DNA of 64,000 nucleotides from Terriglobus roseus DSM 18391 (GTDB lineage: Bacteria; Acidobacteriota; Terriglobia; Terriglobales; Acidobacteriaceae), in contig NC_018014.1 of NCBI RefSeq assembly GCF_000265425.1, positions 4,464,001-4,528,000 of the forward strand, in the 5' to 3' direction. Below, piece after piece: positions 8,934 to 17,120 of this stretch. The first letter of the stretch is position 1. Each line of letters begins with the position of its first letter. The position numbers and the translations under genes are program-made. The notes under the pieces were generated by a model. It was given only the letters and a program-made list of their open reading frames with translations. It was not told the DNA's origin and did not search any database.

Positions 8934-10238
8934 ATGAAGTTCAACCAGATCTGCCGCATCGGCGCGGCCTCCGTGCTTTCGCTCGCCGCCTGCCTCGGCC
9001 TCACAGCCTGCAGCCGCGATTACACGGTCGGCTTTCTCTACGTCACGTCGTCGCGCGGAAGCACCAGCAGCGCCAACGGCGTTCTGAATGAGTACGGCAT
9101 CGACTACCAGACCGGATCCCTGATCCGCCTGGCAAGCTCCGGCCAGGACACTGGCGGCCGCAACCCCGTGGCACTGACAATCACGTCCAATCAGAAGAGC
9201 GTCATCGTGGTGAATCGCGATGATTCGAACCTGGTCGTCTTCGCCATCGGCACCGACGGCAAGCTGTACGCCAAGACCACCACCACGGTCGCAGGTAGCT
9301 TCCCGACGGCAGTCGCCCTCTCCGGCGACAACAAGTTCCTCTACGTTGCGTTCACGTACAAGCCTGGCTTCACCACTGCGAACCCAGGCCCCGGCGGCGT
9401 CGAAGTCTTCCCGTTGACCTTCGATAGCGAAGGCACCGCCGCGCTTGGCACACCCGTTGCCAACGGTGCGCTGAACTACTTCCCGCTGGGTTACGCTCCC
9501 ACCGGCATCGCCGTCTCGAACAACGTGAATAACACCACGACGACGGGCGTCAACGGAACCTGCTCAGACACCACCTGCTCCAGCTACGTCTACGCGATCG
9601 GCCAGGATCCCAACACGGCCATCACGAACAACCTGCTGGCCTTCAAGCGGACCATTAGCACAGGCGCCATCGCTCCCATCGGCAATACTGTGATCGGTAC
9701 GGGCACGGCTTCGTCCACAGGCTACAACTCGGGCATCCAGGCCAGCTCCATCACGATCGCTCCGCTCGGGAACTACGTGTACGTCACGGACCGCTCCGGC
9801 AACCAGATCATCGCGTACAGCATGGCCTCAGGCGGCATCCCCACGGCCATCACCACGGGACCGTTCGCCACACAGTCGCAGCCCACGGCCGTCACCATCG
9901 ACCCGCGCGGCAAGTTCCTGTACGTAGCGAACTACAACTCCAACACGGTGCAGTCGTTCGCCATCGCCCAGTCCACTGGCGCGCTGTCCGCAACGGCCGG
10001 CTCCTCAGGCGCATCCATAGCCACCGGCACAGGTCCCACCTGCGTCACGGTTGAAAACGCTCTGGGCATCTACGTGTACACGTCCAACTTCCTGGATAGC
10101 ACGGTGACCGGCCTGCAGCTCGACTCCGCCACCGGCCAGCTCGTGAAGGTGCGCAACACACCGTTCCCGGCCTCCGCAGGACCATCCTGCGCAGCCGCAA
10201 TCGCAAACGGCTCGCACTCGACACAGTTGATCCAGTAG
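8934..10238 (+). CDS. Second beta-propeller (lactonase-type) lipoprotein
   Basis: The 434-residue paralogue of the preceding gene has the same layout: a lipoprotein signal with lipobox LTAC (Cys26), then propeller blades such as YVTDRSGNQIIAYSM and FLYVANYNSNTVQSF. ATG 8934 follows GAGGAAACG, a good ribosome-binding site. The 72-base gap to the upstream gene holds only a hairpin, so the two are likely co-transcribed and form a tandem duplication. A strong terminator closes the unit at 10256-10287. The function is unknown; the fold is widely used for lactone hydrolysis or protein binding. Confidence 0.86.
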   Translation: MKFNQICRIGAASVLSLAACLGLTACSRDYTVGFLYVTSSRGSTSSANGVLNEYGIDYQTGSLIRLASSGQDTGGRNPVALTITSNQKSVIVVNRDDSNLVVFAIGTDGKLYAKTTTTVAGSFPTAVALSGDNKFLYVAFTYKPGFTTANPGPGGVEVFPLTFDSEGTAALGTPVANGALNYFPLGYAPTGIAVSNNVNNTTTTGVNGTCSDTTCSSYVYAIGQDPNTAITNNLLAFKRTISTGAIAPIGNTVIGTGTASSTGYNSGIQASSITIAPLGNYVYVTDRSGNQIIAYSMASGGIPTAITTGPFATQSQPTAVTIDPRGKFLYVANYNSNTVQSFAIAQSTGALSATAGSSGASIATGTGPTCVTVENALGIYVYTSNFLDSTVTGLQLDSATGQLVKVRNTPFPASAGPSCAAAIANGSHSTQLIQ

Positions 10239-10255
10239 CAAGCCAGCAAGCCAGC

Positions 10256-10287
10256 AAACGGGATGCGCACACAGCGCATCCCGTTTT
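10256..10287 (+). terminator. Rho-independent terminator after the propeller pair
   Basis: AAACGGGATGCGC and its exact complement flank the loop ACACA, and the right arm runs directly into TTTTTCTTT. Confidence 0.92.
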
Positions 10288-10310
10288 TCTTTGCAATCCC
10301 CCCAGCCGCC

Positions 10311-10332
10311 GTCATCCTGAGCGAAGCGAAAG
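10311..10332 (+). repeat. Dispersed GTCATCCTGAGCGAAGCG repeat
   Basis: GTCATCCTGAGCGAAGCGAA lies in the gap before the asparaginase gene. A near-identical copy occurs in the opposite orientation at 25444-25464. This motif is a common dispersed intergenic sequence in acidobacteria; its role is not known to me. Confidence 0.55.
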
Positions 10333-10432
10333 ACCCCGTCGCCGCTGGCGCACGCGAAAACCCTCCTGGGCTTTCGCTGCACAATCGATCCTGCCCGCAG
10401 AAACAAGTCCTACAACAGGCGCCGCCGGCAAA

Positions 10433-10438
10433 TAAAAT
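10433..10438 (+). promoter_or_regulatory. Candidate -10 box for a leaderless asparaginase transcript
   Basis: TAAAAT ends 6 bases before the ATG at 10445, so a transcript would start at or next to the start codon. No -35 consensus and no Shine-Dalgarno sequence are seen. Confidence 0.4.
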
Positions 10439-10444
10439 CAAACC

Positions 10445-10963
10445 ATGCACCGAGTCCACCTGATCACCACCGGCGGCACCATCGAAAAGCGTTACGTCGA
10501 GCAGGATGGCTCCATGGAAAACACCGTCCCGCAGATCCGCCGCTGTCTCTCCATGCTGCGCCTGCCCGACACGGCGATCACCGTGGAAGAGTTGATGAAT
10601 ATCGACTCGCTCGTCATGACCAACGACCACCGCAAACTCATCGCTGAGAGAGTCCTCGCACAGGCCACCGAAGGCACACCTGTCCTCGTCACCCACGGCA
10701 CCGACACCGTCGTTGAGACCGGCAAAGTCGTCGCAGAAACGCTTGCGCAGCACTCCGCCGCCGCCACCGTTCCCGTAGTCTTCACCGGCGCCATGACTCC
10801 CTTCGGCATCGAGGGCTCCGACGCCCTGCAAAACCTGACTGAAGCCCTGCTCGCCACCCGCATGCTACCCGGCGGTGTCTACCTCGCCTTCCACGGCCAG
10901 GTCTTCCCCATCGCAAACGTCCGCAAAGACCGCGAAAACAGCCGTTTCCTCCGCATCGACTGA
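10445..10963 (+). CDS. Single-domain asparaginase-like protein
   Basis: The 172-residue product has the two nucleophile-bearing motifs of the type I/II L-asparaginase N-terminal domain: TTGGTIE near residue 8 and THGTDT near residue 80. The stop follows NVRKDRENSRF, so the C-terminal domain of the usual 320-350-residue enzyme is absent. No frame holding that domain continues downstream, where a REP array begins. I therefore read it as a member of the short asparaginase-domain family, not as a frameshifted gene. The expected reaction is amide hydrolysis of L-asparagine or a related amide, probably cytosolic, as no signal peptide is present. The start has no ribosome-binding site but an upstream TAAAAT. 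Confidence 0.8.
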   Translation: MHRVHLITTGGTIEKRYVEQDGSMENTVPQIRRCLSMLRLPDTAITVEELMNIDSLVMTNDHRKLIAERVLAQATEGTPVLVTHGTDTVVETGKVVAETLAQHSAAATVPVVFTGAMTPFGIEGSDALQNLTEALLATRMLPGGVYLAFHGQVFPIANVRKDRENSRFLRID

Positions 10964-11040
10964 GATCGCAGGTGTAAGCGACAAATTCGCCACCAGATCC
11001 TGACCGGGTTAATACCACGGCGGTTATGCCTAATGTCCGA

Positions 11041-11340
11041 AAGTGCGCGTTCAAGGCCACGACTTCCTAGCCACGGCAAGAGCCCTTGGGGATGCTTTGC
11101 ACCCAAAAGTGCGGGCTGAAGGCTCGCGACTTCCTAGCCCAGGGGCAAGGCCCTGCGTATGCGCACATGCCGAAAGTGCGGGCTGAAGGCTCGCGACTTC
11201 CTAGCCAAGGGCAAAGCCCTGCGTATGCGCACATGCCGAAAAGCGGGCTGAAGGCCCGCGACTTCCTAGCCCAGGGCAAAGCCCTGGGTGTGCTTCGCGT
11301 CCCGACAATGCGGGCTGAAGGCCCGCGACAAAAGGCCTGA
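11041..11340. repeat. Second REP-like hairpin array, four to five tandem units
   Basis: The intergenic region 10964-11522 holds no convincing gene. Its core is a tandem series of the unit GCGGGCTGAAGGCYCGCGAC, then TTCCTAGCCCAGGGC, AAAGCCCTG and TGCGTATGCGCACATGCC. Units start near 11046, 11112, 11178 and 11243, with a terminal half unit at 11309. Two hairpin types alternate: GCGGGCTGAAGGCCCGC and CCCAGGGCAAAGCCCTGGG. The same two types occur next to the RAYT at 361-1014, so the arrays belong to one family. Confidence 0.85.
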
Positions 11341-11522
11341 ATCTTGGAATACCGTCCCGCCCGGACGAGGCGTCGCGGTCCTCCTTCGTACTCCAAAGGC
11401 GCGACGAGATTAGCCCAGGCGACACAAAGGCCATCACCGACCACACTCGCAAAACCCCCGAAATTGGAACATCCGACTGCCGCAAGCATCCCCGGCCAAT
11501 CGGCAGTAAACTAACAAAGGCC

Positions 11523-11607
11523 GCGGGAGTGGCGAAATTGGCAGACGCACTAGACTTAGGATCTAGCGGAGAGATCCGTAGGGGTTCAAGTCCCCTCTCC
11601 CGCACCA
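11523..11607 (+). tRNA. tRNA-Leu (anticodon UAG)
   Basis: The 85-nt sequence has the acceptor pair GCGGGAG / CTCCCGC, a T-arm GGGGTTCAAGTCCCC and an encoded CCA. The anticodon arm CTAGA-CTTAGGA-TCTAG places TAG at positions 34-36. A long variable arm, as in leucine tRNAs, lies between the anticodon and T arms. It reads CUA codons. Confidence 0.96.
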
Positions 11608-11632
11608 AGATTCCCGCAACACCAGAGAGATC

Positions 11633-11938
11633 ATGAGCGACAACACACAGATCGAACCGACCCTCCGCGTCACCCAGTCTGACGACTACAACGACGTGTA
11701 CGCAAACAGCGTGCAGATTCGCATGAGCGTCTGGGACTTCCAGCTGGTCTTCGGCACCATGCAGTCCAACTCGCCCGATGAGGTCACCTTCCTCACCAAG
11801 CAGGGCATCTTCCTCAGCCCGCAGCAGGCAAAGGCTCTCTTCAACGTTCTGGGTCAGAACCTGGCTCAGTACGAGGGCACCTTCGGCGAACTCAAGCTCG
11901 AGCCCCAGCAGATGGGCAACGGCGGACCCATCAACTAG
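11633..11938 (+). CDS. DUF3467 family protein
   Basis: This small acidic cytosolic protein has 101 residues. The segment YANSVQIRMSVWDFQLVFG, followed by a central AKALFNVLGQNLAQYE helix, matches the DUF3467 family, found widely in bacteria without a known role. The length is typical. ATG 11633 has a GAGAGA motif six bases upstream. It begins 25 bases after tRNA-Leu and may share its transcript. Confidence 0.8.
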   Translation: MSDNTQIEPTLRVTQSDDYNDVYANSVQIRMSVWDFQLVFGTMQSNSPDEVTFLTKQGIFLSPQQAKALFNVLGQNLAQYEGTFGELKLEPQQMGNGGPIN

Positions 11939-11983
11939 TCCTCGGCGCAGCACTCGCTGCGTCTGCGCTGACTTCTTTGCTTT

Positions 11984-12047
11984 CGGAGGGGCATGGCTTC
12001 AGCCATGCCATAACCGCCGGAAAAGAATTTGGCTTCAGCCGCTCAGG
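11984..12047. repeat. Bipartite BIME-like element, copy 1
   Basis: The first half is the perfect hairpin GGCATGGCTTCAGCCATGCC. About 20 bases later comes the second half, GGCTTCAGCCGCTCAGG. The same order and spacing recur at 31701-31763 with different arm bases. A lone second half-element, GGCGTTAGCCGCTGAGG, lies at about 12167-12183. The rest of the 311-base gap 11939-12249 also holds a 10-bp GC hairpin at 12088-12116, and no gene. Confidence 0.75.
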
Positions 12048-12249
12048 CGAGCTCGCTGCGCTCGAAGCAAGCTGATCGTTTCATCCCCTGCGCGTGCGCC
12101 TATGGTGCACGCGCAGAGGTTTGTTACAGCTGACATCGCACGGAACGCAGGACCGTAAGAGCAAATCGGCGTTAGCCGCTGAGGTACGTTCTCCGCAGCC
12201 ACAGCGAGAGCGCCAAAGATTGAAAGCGCCACGACCGGAGAAGCCATCC

Positions 12250-13929
12250 ATGCTGAGAGCGACAGACAAACAACGTCCCCCCTTGTCGCTCCCCCTGCTC
12301 TTCGCTCCGGTCTTCATCGCAATCGTCGCCTTGCACGCCACACTCCTGCGACTGCCCTACTTCTGGGATGAAGGCGGCTACTACATTCCCGCCGCGTGGG
12401 ACTTCTTCCGTCTCGGCACCCTCATCCCCGAGACGACCATGCGCAACGCGCATCCGCCGCTGCCATCCGTGCTGCTGGCCGCCTGGTGGAAAATCGCCGG
12501 CTTCCACATCCTCAGCACACGTCTCTTCGTCTGCCTCATCACAACCTTCGCGCTGCTGGCTGTCTTCCGCCTCGCACGCATGTTCGCAGGTGATGCGGCC
12601 GCACTGGCCGTCATGATCCTCACCGCCATCTACCCCGTCTGGTTCGCACAGAGCACCCTCGCACACGCCGACATCTTCGCCGCTGCCTTCACGCTCTGGG
12701 CGCTCGCCTTCTACGCTGACCGCCACGGCTGGACGCTACGGACACCAACCTCCACGCCAACTGCCAACGCGATCAGCACCGGCCTGCTCTTCACACTCGC
12801 GTGCCTCTCGAAAGAGACGGCCATCGTCATCCCGGCGGCACTCTTCTGCTTTGAGTTCCTGCTACTTGCCGATCGCATGCCCGCGGTCAAGCATCGCATC
12901 AGGCAGCAACTCCCCACGACATACGCAGCAGACGCTGGCCCCGAACATCGGCTGGATGGCCGCATGCTCCTGGCACTTGCCACGCCCGCAGTCTTCCTTG
13001 CGCTCTGGTACCTCTATCACCACCACAAGACCGGCTTCACCTTCGGCAACCCCGAGTTCCTCCGCTACAACGCCACGGCGAACATGTCGTTCAGCCGCAT
13101 CGCGCTCTCGCTGCGCCACCGTCTCGTCCACCTGACGGTTCACATGAACCTCTATGTGCCCATGCTGGCCCTCAGTGCGGTCTTCCTGCTGCCCTCCCGC
13201 TACGCCGAAGGCCGTCGCTTCCTCCCAGTCCCCGCGCTGCGCATGATCGTCGTCCTCATCGTCGCCCAGTGGATTGCCTTCTCCATCCTCGGCGGTGCTC
13301 TGCTCACGCGTTATCTGCTGCCCGCCTATCCGTTGCTGCTGATCGTCTGCGTCGCCGCATGGAAGAGCCGCGTCCGCCTCTGGCACGGCATCGCCGCACT
13401 GACACTCGTCGGCTTCGCCATCGGCTGCGAGGTCAATCCGCCCTATCCCTTCGCGCCGGAAGACAATCTCAGCTACCGCGACATGATCGTCGTCCACCAG
13501 CACGCCATCCGTGTGCTGCAACAGAAGTTTCCCGGTGCAACCGTTCTCACCGCATGGCCTGTTCTCGCCGATCTACAGCGCCCCGAACTCGGCTATCTGA
13601 AGACGCCCGTGCGCACCACACCCATCGAGAACTTCAGCGCAGAAGAGATCGCCAAGGCAGCCTCCAACGCCGGCTCCTTCGACACTGCTCTCGTCTTCTC
13701 CACGAAGTACGACCCACCACCCGGCGGCCTCAACCTCGCAGGCACCAGCCGCAAGGACGACAAACGCTTCTACGACTACCACCAGGACATGCTGCCCGGC
13801 GAAGTGGCCCGCGCCCTCGGAGGCAAAGTCGTCTGGCAGGAAGAGCGCAAAGGCGAGTGGGCCGCCGTCCTCTACTTCCCCCGAAGCTACGACGTACAGC
13901 TCAAAAAACCCGCACGACTGCCGCGATAG
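12250..13929 (+). CDS. Membrane glycosyltransferase, GT39/ArnT-like
   Basis: The 559-residue polytopic protein has an early luminal-loop motif WDEGGYYIPAAWDFF. The acidic DE pair there is the hallmark of the GT-C glycosyltransferase fold (PMT/ArnT type). About ten hydrophobic segments follow, then a soluble C-terminal tail of about 140 residues. Such enzymes move a sugar from a polyprenyl-phosphate donor to lipid A, protein or another envelope acceptor in the periplasm; the acceptor is unknown here. ATG 12250 follows GGAGAAG and leads directly into the first membrane helix, so I prefer it to the open frame further upstream, which overlaps a REP hairpin. Confidence 0.82.
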   Translation: MLRATDKQRPPLSLPLLFAPVFIAIVALHATLLRLPYFWDEGGYYIPAAWDFFRLGTLIPETTMRNAHPPLPSVLLAAWWKIAGFHILSTRLFVCLITTFALLAVFRLARMFAGDAAALAVMILTAIYPVWFAQSTLAHADIFAAAFTLWALAFYADRHGWTLRTPTSTPTANAISTGLLFTLACLSKETAIVIPAALFCFEFLLLADRMPAVKHRIRQQLPTTYAADAGPEHRLDGRMLLALATPAVFLALWYLYHHHKTGFTFGNPEFLRYNATANMSFSRIALSLRHRLVHLTVHMNLYVPMLALSAVFLLPSRYAEGRRFLPVPALRMIVVLIVAQWIAFSILGGALLTRYLLPAYPLLLIVCVAAWKSRVRLWHGIAALTLVGFAIGCEVNPPYPFAPEDNLSYRDMIVVHQHAIRVLQQKFPGATVLTAWPVLADLQRPELGYLKTPVRTTPIENFSAEEIAKAASNAGSFDTALVFSTKYDPPPGGLNLAGTSRKDDKRFYDYHQDMLPGEVARALGGKVVWQEERKGEWAAVLYFPRSYDVQLKKPARLPR

Positions 13930-14014
13930 CAGACTTGATTGCACCAAGAAACCCTTCTGGGAATCGCAAAGTCGTCACGGTCCGTTGTGCTCAGAAGTCC
14001 CGCTCCGGCCAACC

Positions 14015-14020
14015 TATAAT
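14015..14020 (+). promoter_or_regulatory. TATAAT box 7 nt before the TPR gene start
   Basis: A perfect TATAAT ends 7 bases before ATG 14028. Transcription would begin at the A of the start codon, giving a leaderless mRNA. TTGTGC at 13985 is too far (24 nt) to be its -35 box. Confidence 0.5.
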
Positions 14021-14027
14021 CAACTCG

Positions 14028-15605
14028 ATGCGTCTTGTACCCCTTCTCCGGCGTTCGGCTGCCGCTGCCCTGCTCATTCTTCCCACGTCCGCCGCGCTCG
14101 CGCAGGCAGACGAGGCTGGTGGCCGGGTCGTCCTCGTGCTGCCCTTTGACAATCGCTCCGGCCAGTCCAACATCGACTGGATCGGCGAGTCGTTCGCCAA
14201 CACGCTCAACGCCCGCCTGCGATCCGCCGGCTTCCTCACCATCTCGCGCGACGACCGTGTCTATGCCCTCGACCACCTCGGCCTGCCCACCGGCTTCCGT
14301 CCCTCGCGTGCCACCACCATCCGCATCGCGCAGACTCTCGACGCGCAGTTCGTCATCGTCGGCAACTACTCGCTCAAAGACGGCAACGTCATAGCGCAGT
14401 CCCAGGTCCTCGCCGTCAACCAGCTCCGCATGTCCGCCCCCATCGAACAGAGCGCCGGCCTGCCGCGTCTGCTCGATGTCGAGAACAACATCGCCTGGCT
14501 CAGCGCACGCAGCATGGACCCAAAGTTCGCCGTCGCACAGAACACCTTCCAAGCAGCCTCCGCCGGCCTGAAACTCGACGCTTATGAGAGCTACATCCGT
14601 GGCATTACGGCAACAACAGACGACGAGCGACTGAAACGTCTCAAAACTGCCGTAGAGCTGTCTCCAACCAACGCGGATGCGCTCCTCGCGCTCGGTAAAA
14701 CCGAGTACGCAAACGGCGAGTACGACAACGCCGCAGCCGTCCTCGCAAAGGTCCCCGCCAACGACCGGCTCGCGCTGGAAGCAGGCTTTTACAGGGGTTT
14801 AGCCAGTTTTAACAACGCAAAATACGCCGAAGCAGAAGCAGCCTTCGCAGCAGTAAGCATCAAGCTGCCACTGCCCGAAGTAACAAACAATCAAGGCGTA
14901 GCCATGGCCCGCCAAAGAAAAGACGCAACAGCCCTGCTACAGCGCGCCTCCACCGCCGATCCGCAGGATGCCGACTACCACTTCAACATCGCCGTAGCTC
15001 TGCGCCGCCGCGGCGACAACCTGCACGCCAAGACGCAGATCGATCAGGCCGTAAAGCTCCGCCCCAACGACGCGGAAGCCAAACAACTACAAGGAGTTGT
15101 GACCGGCGCCACGCCGCCGGCTCCCGGCTTCGATCCGCAGGAACGCATCCGCCGAACTTACTCCGAAGCCGCATTCCGCCAGGCCGCCTTCCAGATCGAT
15201 CAACTGCGGGCCGCACGTCTCGCAACGCTGCCCCCCGCGCAGCAGGCCACCGAATACACGCAAGCCGGGCAGGACTATCTGAACCAGGGCCTCGTCCTCG
15301 AGGCCGAACGCGAATTCCAGTCAGCCCTCGCGGCCGACGGAAATTCCCCAGCCGGACACCTCGGCCTGGCCACAGTGCGCGAGCGCTCCGGCAATGCCGA
15401 CGACGCCCGCAAAGAGGCCCAGGCCAGCATCGCCAGCAAGCCCACAGCGGCCGCCTGGCTCCTGCTCGCACGCCTCGACTTCAGCGCGAATCAGACCGCA
15501 GCCGCAGCCTCGGATATCAGCAATGCGCTCCGCCTCGAACCGACTAATCCCGCGGCGCTCAGTATGAAATCGTCCTTCCAATCGCGGGGGATCACCGTCC
15601 AGTGA
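14028..15605 (+). CDS. Exported TPR protein with an N-terminal FlgO-like domain
   Basis: From ATG 14028 the protein has 525 residues and a signal peptide (MRLVPLLRRSAAAALLILPT, then SAALAQ). Residues 35-170 contain VVLVLPFDNRSGQSNIDWIGE, resembling the FlgO / periplasmic nucleotide-independent domain that often precedes TPRs. The remainder is a run of tetratricopeptide-like helices (for example NADALLALGKTEYANGEYDNA and ADYHFNIAVALRRRGDN). The role is likely protein-protein scaffolding in the periplasm. The stop overlaps the start of the NfeD gene (GTG 15602), so the two are translationally coupled. The open frame upstream of 14028 overlaps the glycosyltransferase gene and is a shadow. Confidence 0.82.
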   Translation: MRLVPLLRRSAAAALLILPTSAALAQADEAGGRVVLVLPFDNRSGQSNIDWIGESFANTLNARLRSAGFLTISRDDRVYALDHLGLPTGFRPSRATTIRIAQTLDAQFVIVGNYSLKDGNVIAQSQVLAVNQLRMSAPIEQSAGLPRLLDVENNIAWLSARSMDPKFAVAQNTFQAASAGLKLDAYESYIRGITATTDDERLKRLKTAVELSPTNADALLALGKTEYANGEYDNAAAVLAKVPANDRLALEAGFYRGLASFNNAKYAEAEAAFAAVSIKLPLPEVTNNQGVAMARQRKDATALLQRASTADPQDADYHFNIAVALRRRGDNLHAKTQIDQAVKLRPNDAEAKQLQGVVTGATPPAPGFDPQERIRRTYSEAAFRQAAFQIDQLRAARLATLPPAQQATEYTQAGQDYLNQGLVLEAEREFQSALAADGNSPAGHLGLATVRERSGNADDARKEAQASIASKPTAAAWLLLARLDFSANQTAAAASDISNALRLEPTNPAALSMKSSFQSRGITVQ

Positions 15606-16942
15606 AGAGCATGTCGTTCCGGCAATCACTCTTCCTCTTCGTAGCGTTCTTCATGGCCCTTACGCCGCGAGCCTGGAGCGCCATCACGCCACCTCATCCT
15701 CCCGCCGTAATTCGCGTAGATTCCATTGAGCTGCACGATACGCTGCAGCCAATCCGTGCCCGCGTCTTCGCATCTGCCATCGATCGTGCGAATCACGACG
15801 GCGCACGTGCAATCCTCGTCAGCCTCAGTACACCCGGCGGCATCGACAGCGCCACCGACACTATGGTCGAGGCGATGCGCCGCTCGCACATTCCCATCAT
15901 CGTCTGGGCGGGATCACCGGACACGCGCGTCACCGGCGAAGGCGTGCGTCTACTGGCAGAAGCCGACGTCGCCCTGATGGCCCCCAAGACTTACCTGACA
16001 CCGCTATGGACTGAGCCGACGCGCAGCATCTCCGAGACGGTCCACGCTGCCTACGGTCGAGAACTGGCAGCCAGCCTCTCGGACAGCTTGGCCGCACACG
16101 GCCGCAAGCCAACCGCAGTCAACGAGCTCTCTGCCGGCATCCACTGGTTCAGCGCGGAGGAGTCTGTTGCCGCAGGCTTCGCGGATGGCATCGTATCCCT
16201 GCCAGCCGAGGCCTTGCGGTTCGCCGCCGAGCATCCTATCCGTCGCCGCTCAGGGATTGTGACAGCGCCCGAGCTGTCTACCGCCGATATCAATTCCATC
16301 AGCACCGGCCCAACCGACCTGCTGCTGCTCTCGTTGATGAACCCGGATCTTGCCGTGCTCCTGCTGACGCTGGGTCTTCTCCTGATCTACCTAGAGATCA
16401 ACACCCCCGGCACTATCGTCCCCGGCGCGGCCGGCCTTACACTCGTCCTGCTGGCGGCCTATGCGCTGCACCTGTTGCCTCTAAGCACCCGCGGCGTGCT
16501 GCTGTGTGTGCTGGCGGCTGTGCTCCTACTGTGGGAGTCGCGCGTTCCGCGACATGGCATCCTTGCGACGCTCGCCGTTGTCGCGCTGTCTGTAGGCCTT
16601 GGCCTGCTGGTTCGCGGCCCCGTCCCGCAGCTTGAGGTCAGTTGGGAGACCGCGGTAGGTGCGGGGATGGGCATTGGTGGTGTCACTGCCTGCCTGCTCG
16701 TCCTGGGAGCACAGGCGCGCCGCGCAAAGATCAAAACTGGCTCAGAGGCGATGCTGGGCTGGCTGGCGGTTGCGCAGACGCCACTTTGCCCGGATGGGCA
16801 GATCCTAGTCCGCGGCGAGCTCTGGCAGGCCCGTCTGACCAGCAGCGTCTCGTTCGTCGCCGCTGGCGATCGCGTCAAGGTCCTTCGCGCCGACGGCCCG
16901 ACCCTGGAAGTAACGGCCGTTCCGCTGACCCAATTCTCCTGA
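15602..16942 (+). CDS. Long NfeD-family membrane protein with a degenerate ClpP-like domain
   Basis: The 446-residue protein has a signal peptide, a ClpP/crotonase-like domain (LVSLSTPGGIDSATDTMVEA, MAPKTYLTP), four to five membrane helices (about residues 235-360) and a C-terminal NfeD OB-fold domain with AGDRVKVLRADG. In active NfeD1b proteases the nucleophile lies in ASAG. Here the segment is RVTGEG, with Gly112 where serine is expected, and no lysine is seen where the dyad partner should lie. It may therefore be a scaffold rather than a protease. NfeD proteins normally partner with stomatin-like SPFH proteins; none is nearby. The start is GTG 15602 (GGGGG upstream) or ATG 15611. Confidence 0.82.
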   Translation: MKSMSFRQSLFLFVAFFMALTPRAWSAITPPHPPAVIRVDSIELHDTLQPIRARVFASAIDRANHDGARAILVSLSTPGGIDSATDTMVEAMRRSHIPIIVWAGSPDTRVTGEGVRLLAEADVALMAPKTYLTPLWTEPTRSISETVHAAYGRELAASLSDSLAAHGRKPTAVNELSAGIHWFSAEESVAAGFADGIVSLPAEALRFAAEHPIRRRSGIVTAPELSTADINSISTGPTDLLLLSLMNPDLAVLLLTLGLLLIYLEINTPGTIVPGAAGLTLVLLAAYALHLLPLSTRGVLLCVLAAVLLLWESRVPRHGILATLAVVALSVGLGLLVRGPVPQLEVSWETAVGAGMGIGGVTACLLVLGAQARRAKIKTGSEAMLGWLAVAQTPLCPDGQILVRGELWQARLTSSVSFVAAGDRVKVLRADGPTLEVTAVPLTQFS

Positions 16943-17120
16943 GAAGTCAGGCACGGGCAGGGTGCTCGAAAAGTTACTGCTCCCGACGCGACCAGGCCGG
17001 TTCTTTCCAGAATCTCCCGCGTCCATCAAATACGCTCGATGCCGAGGTACCTGGGTGCCGTTGCTCTCAAGTAAACTGAACAGAGCCGGTGCATCCACCC
17101 GGCGCGAGGTCTTGCAGTTG

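Noticed and set aside
10445..10963. Asparaginase as a frameshifted pseudogene
   Set aside because: No C-terminal domain is found in any frame downstream, and short single-domain homologues are known, so an intact short gene is more likely.
11041..11340. Possible CRISPR array
   Set aside because: The units are palindromic and contiguous, with no unique spacers of constant length, and no cas genes are in the window.
11201..11953. 250-codon minus-strand frame across tRNA-Leu and DUF3467
   Set aside because: It runs antisense through the tRNA gene, a REP array and a real gene, so it cannot be coding.
13269..14027. Upstream extension of the TPR protein frame, giving 778 residues
   Set aside because: It overlaps the glycosyltransferase gene in another frame and is Arg-rich; the signal peptide starts at 14028.
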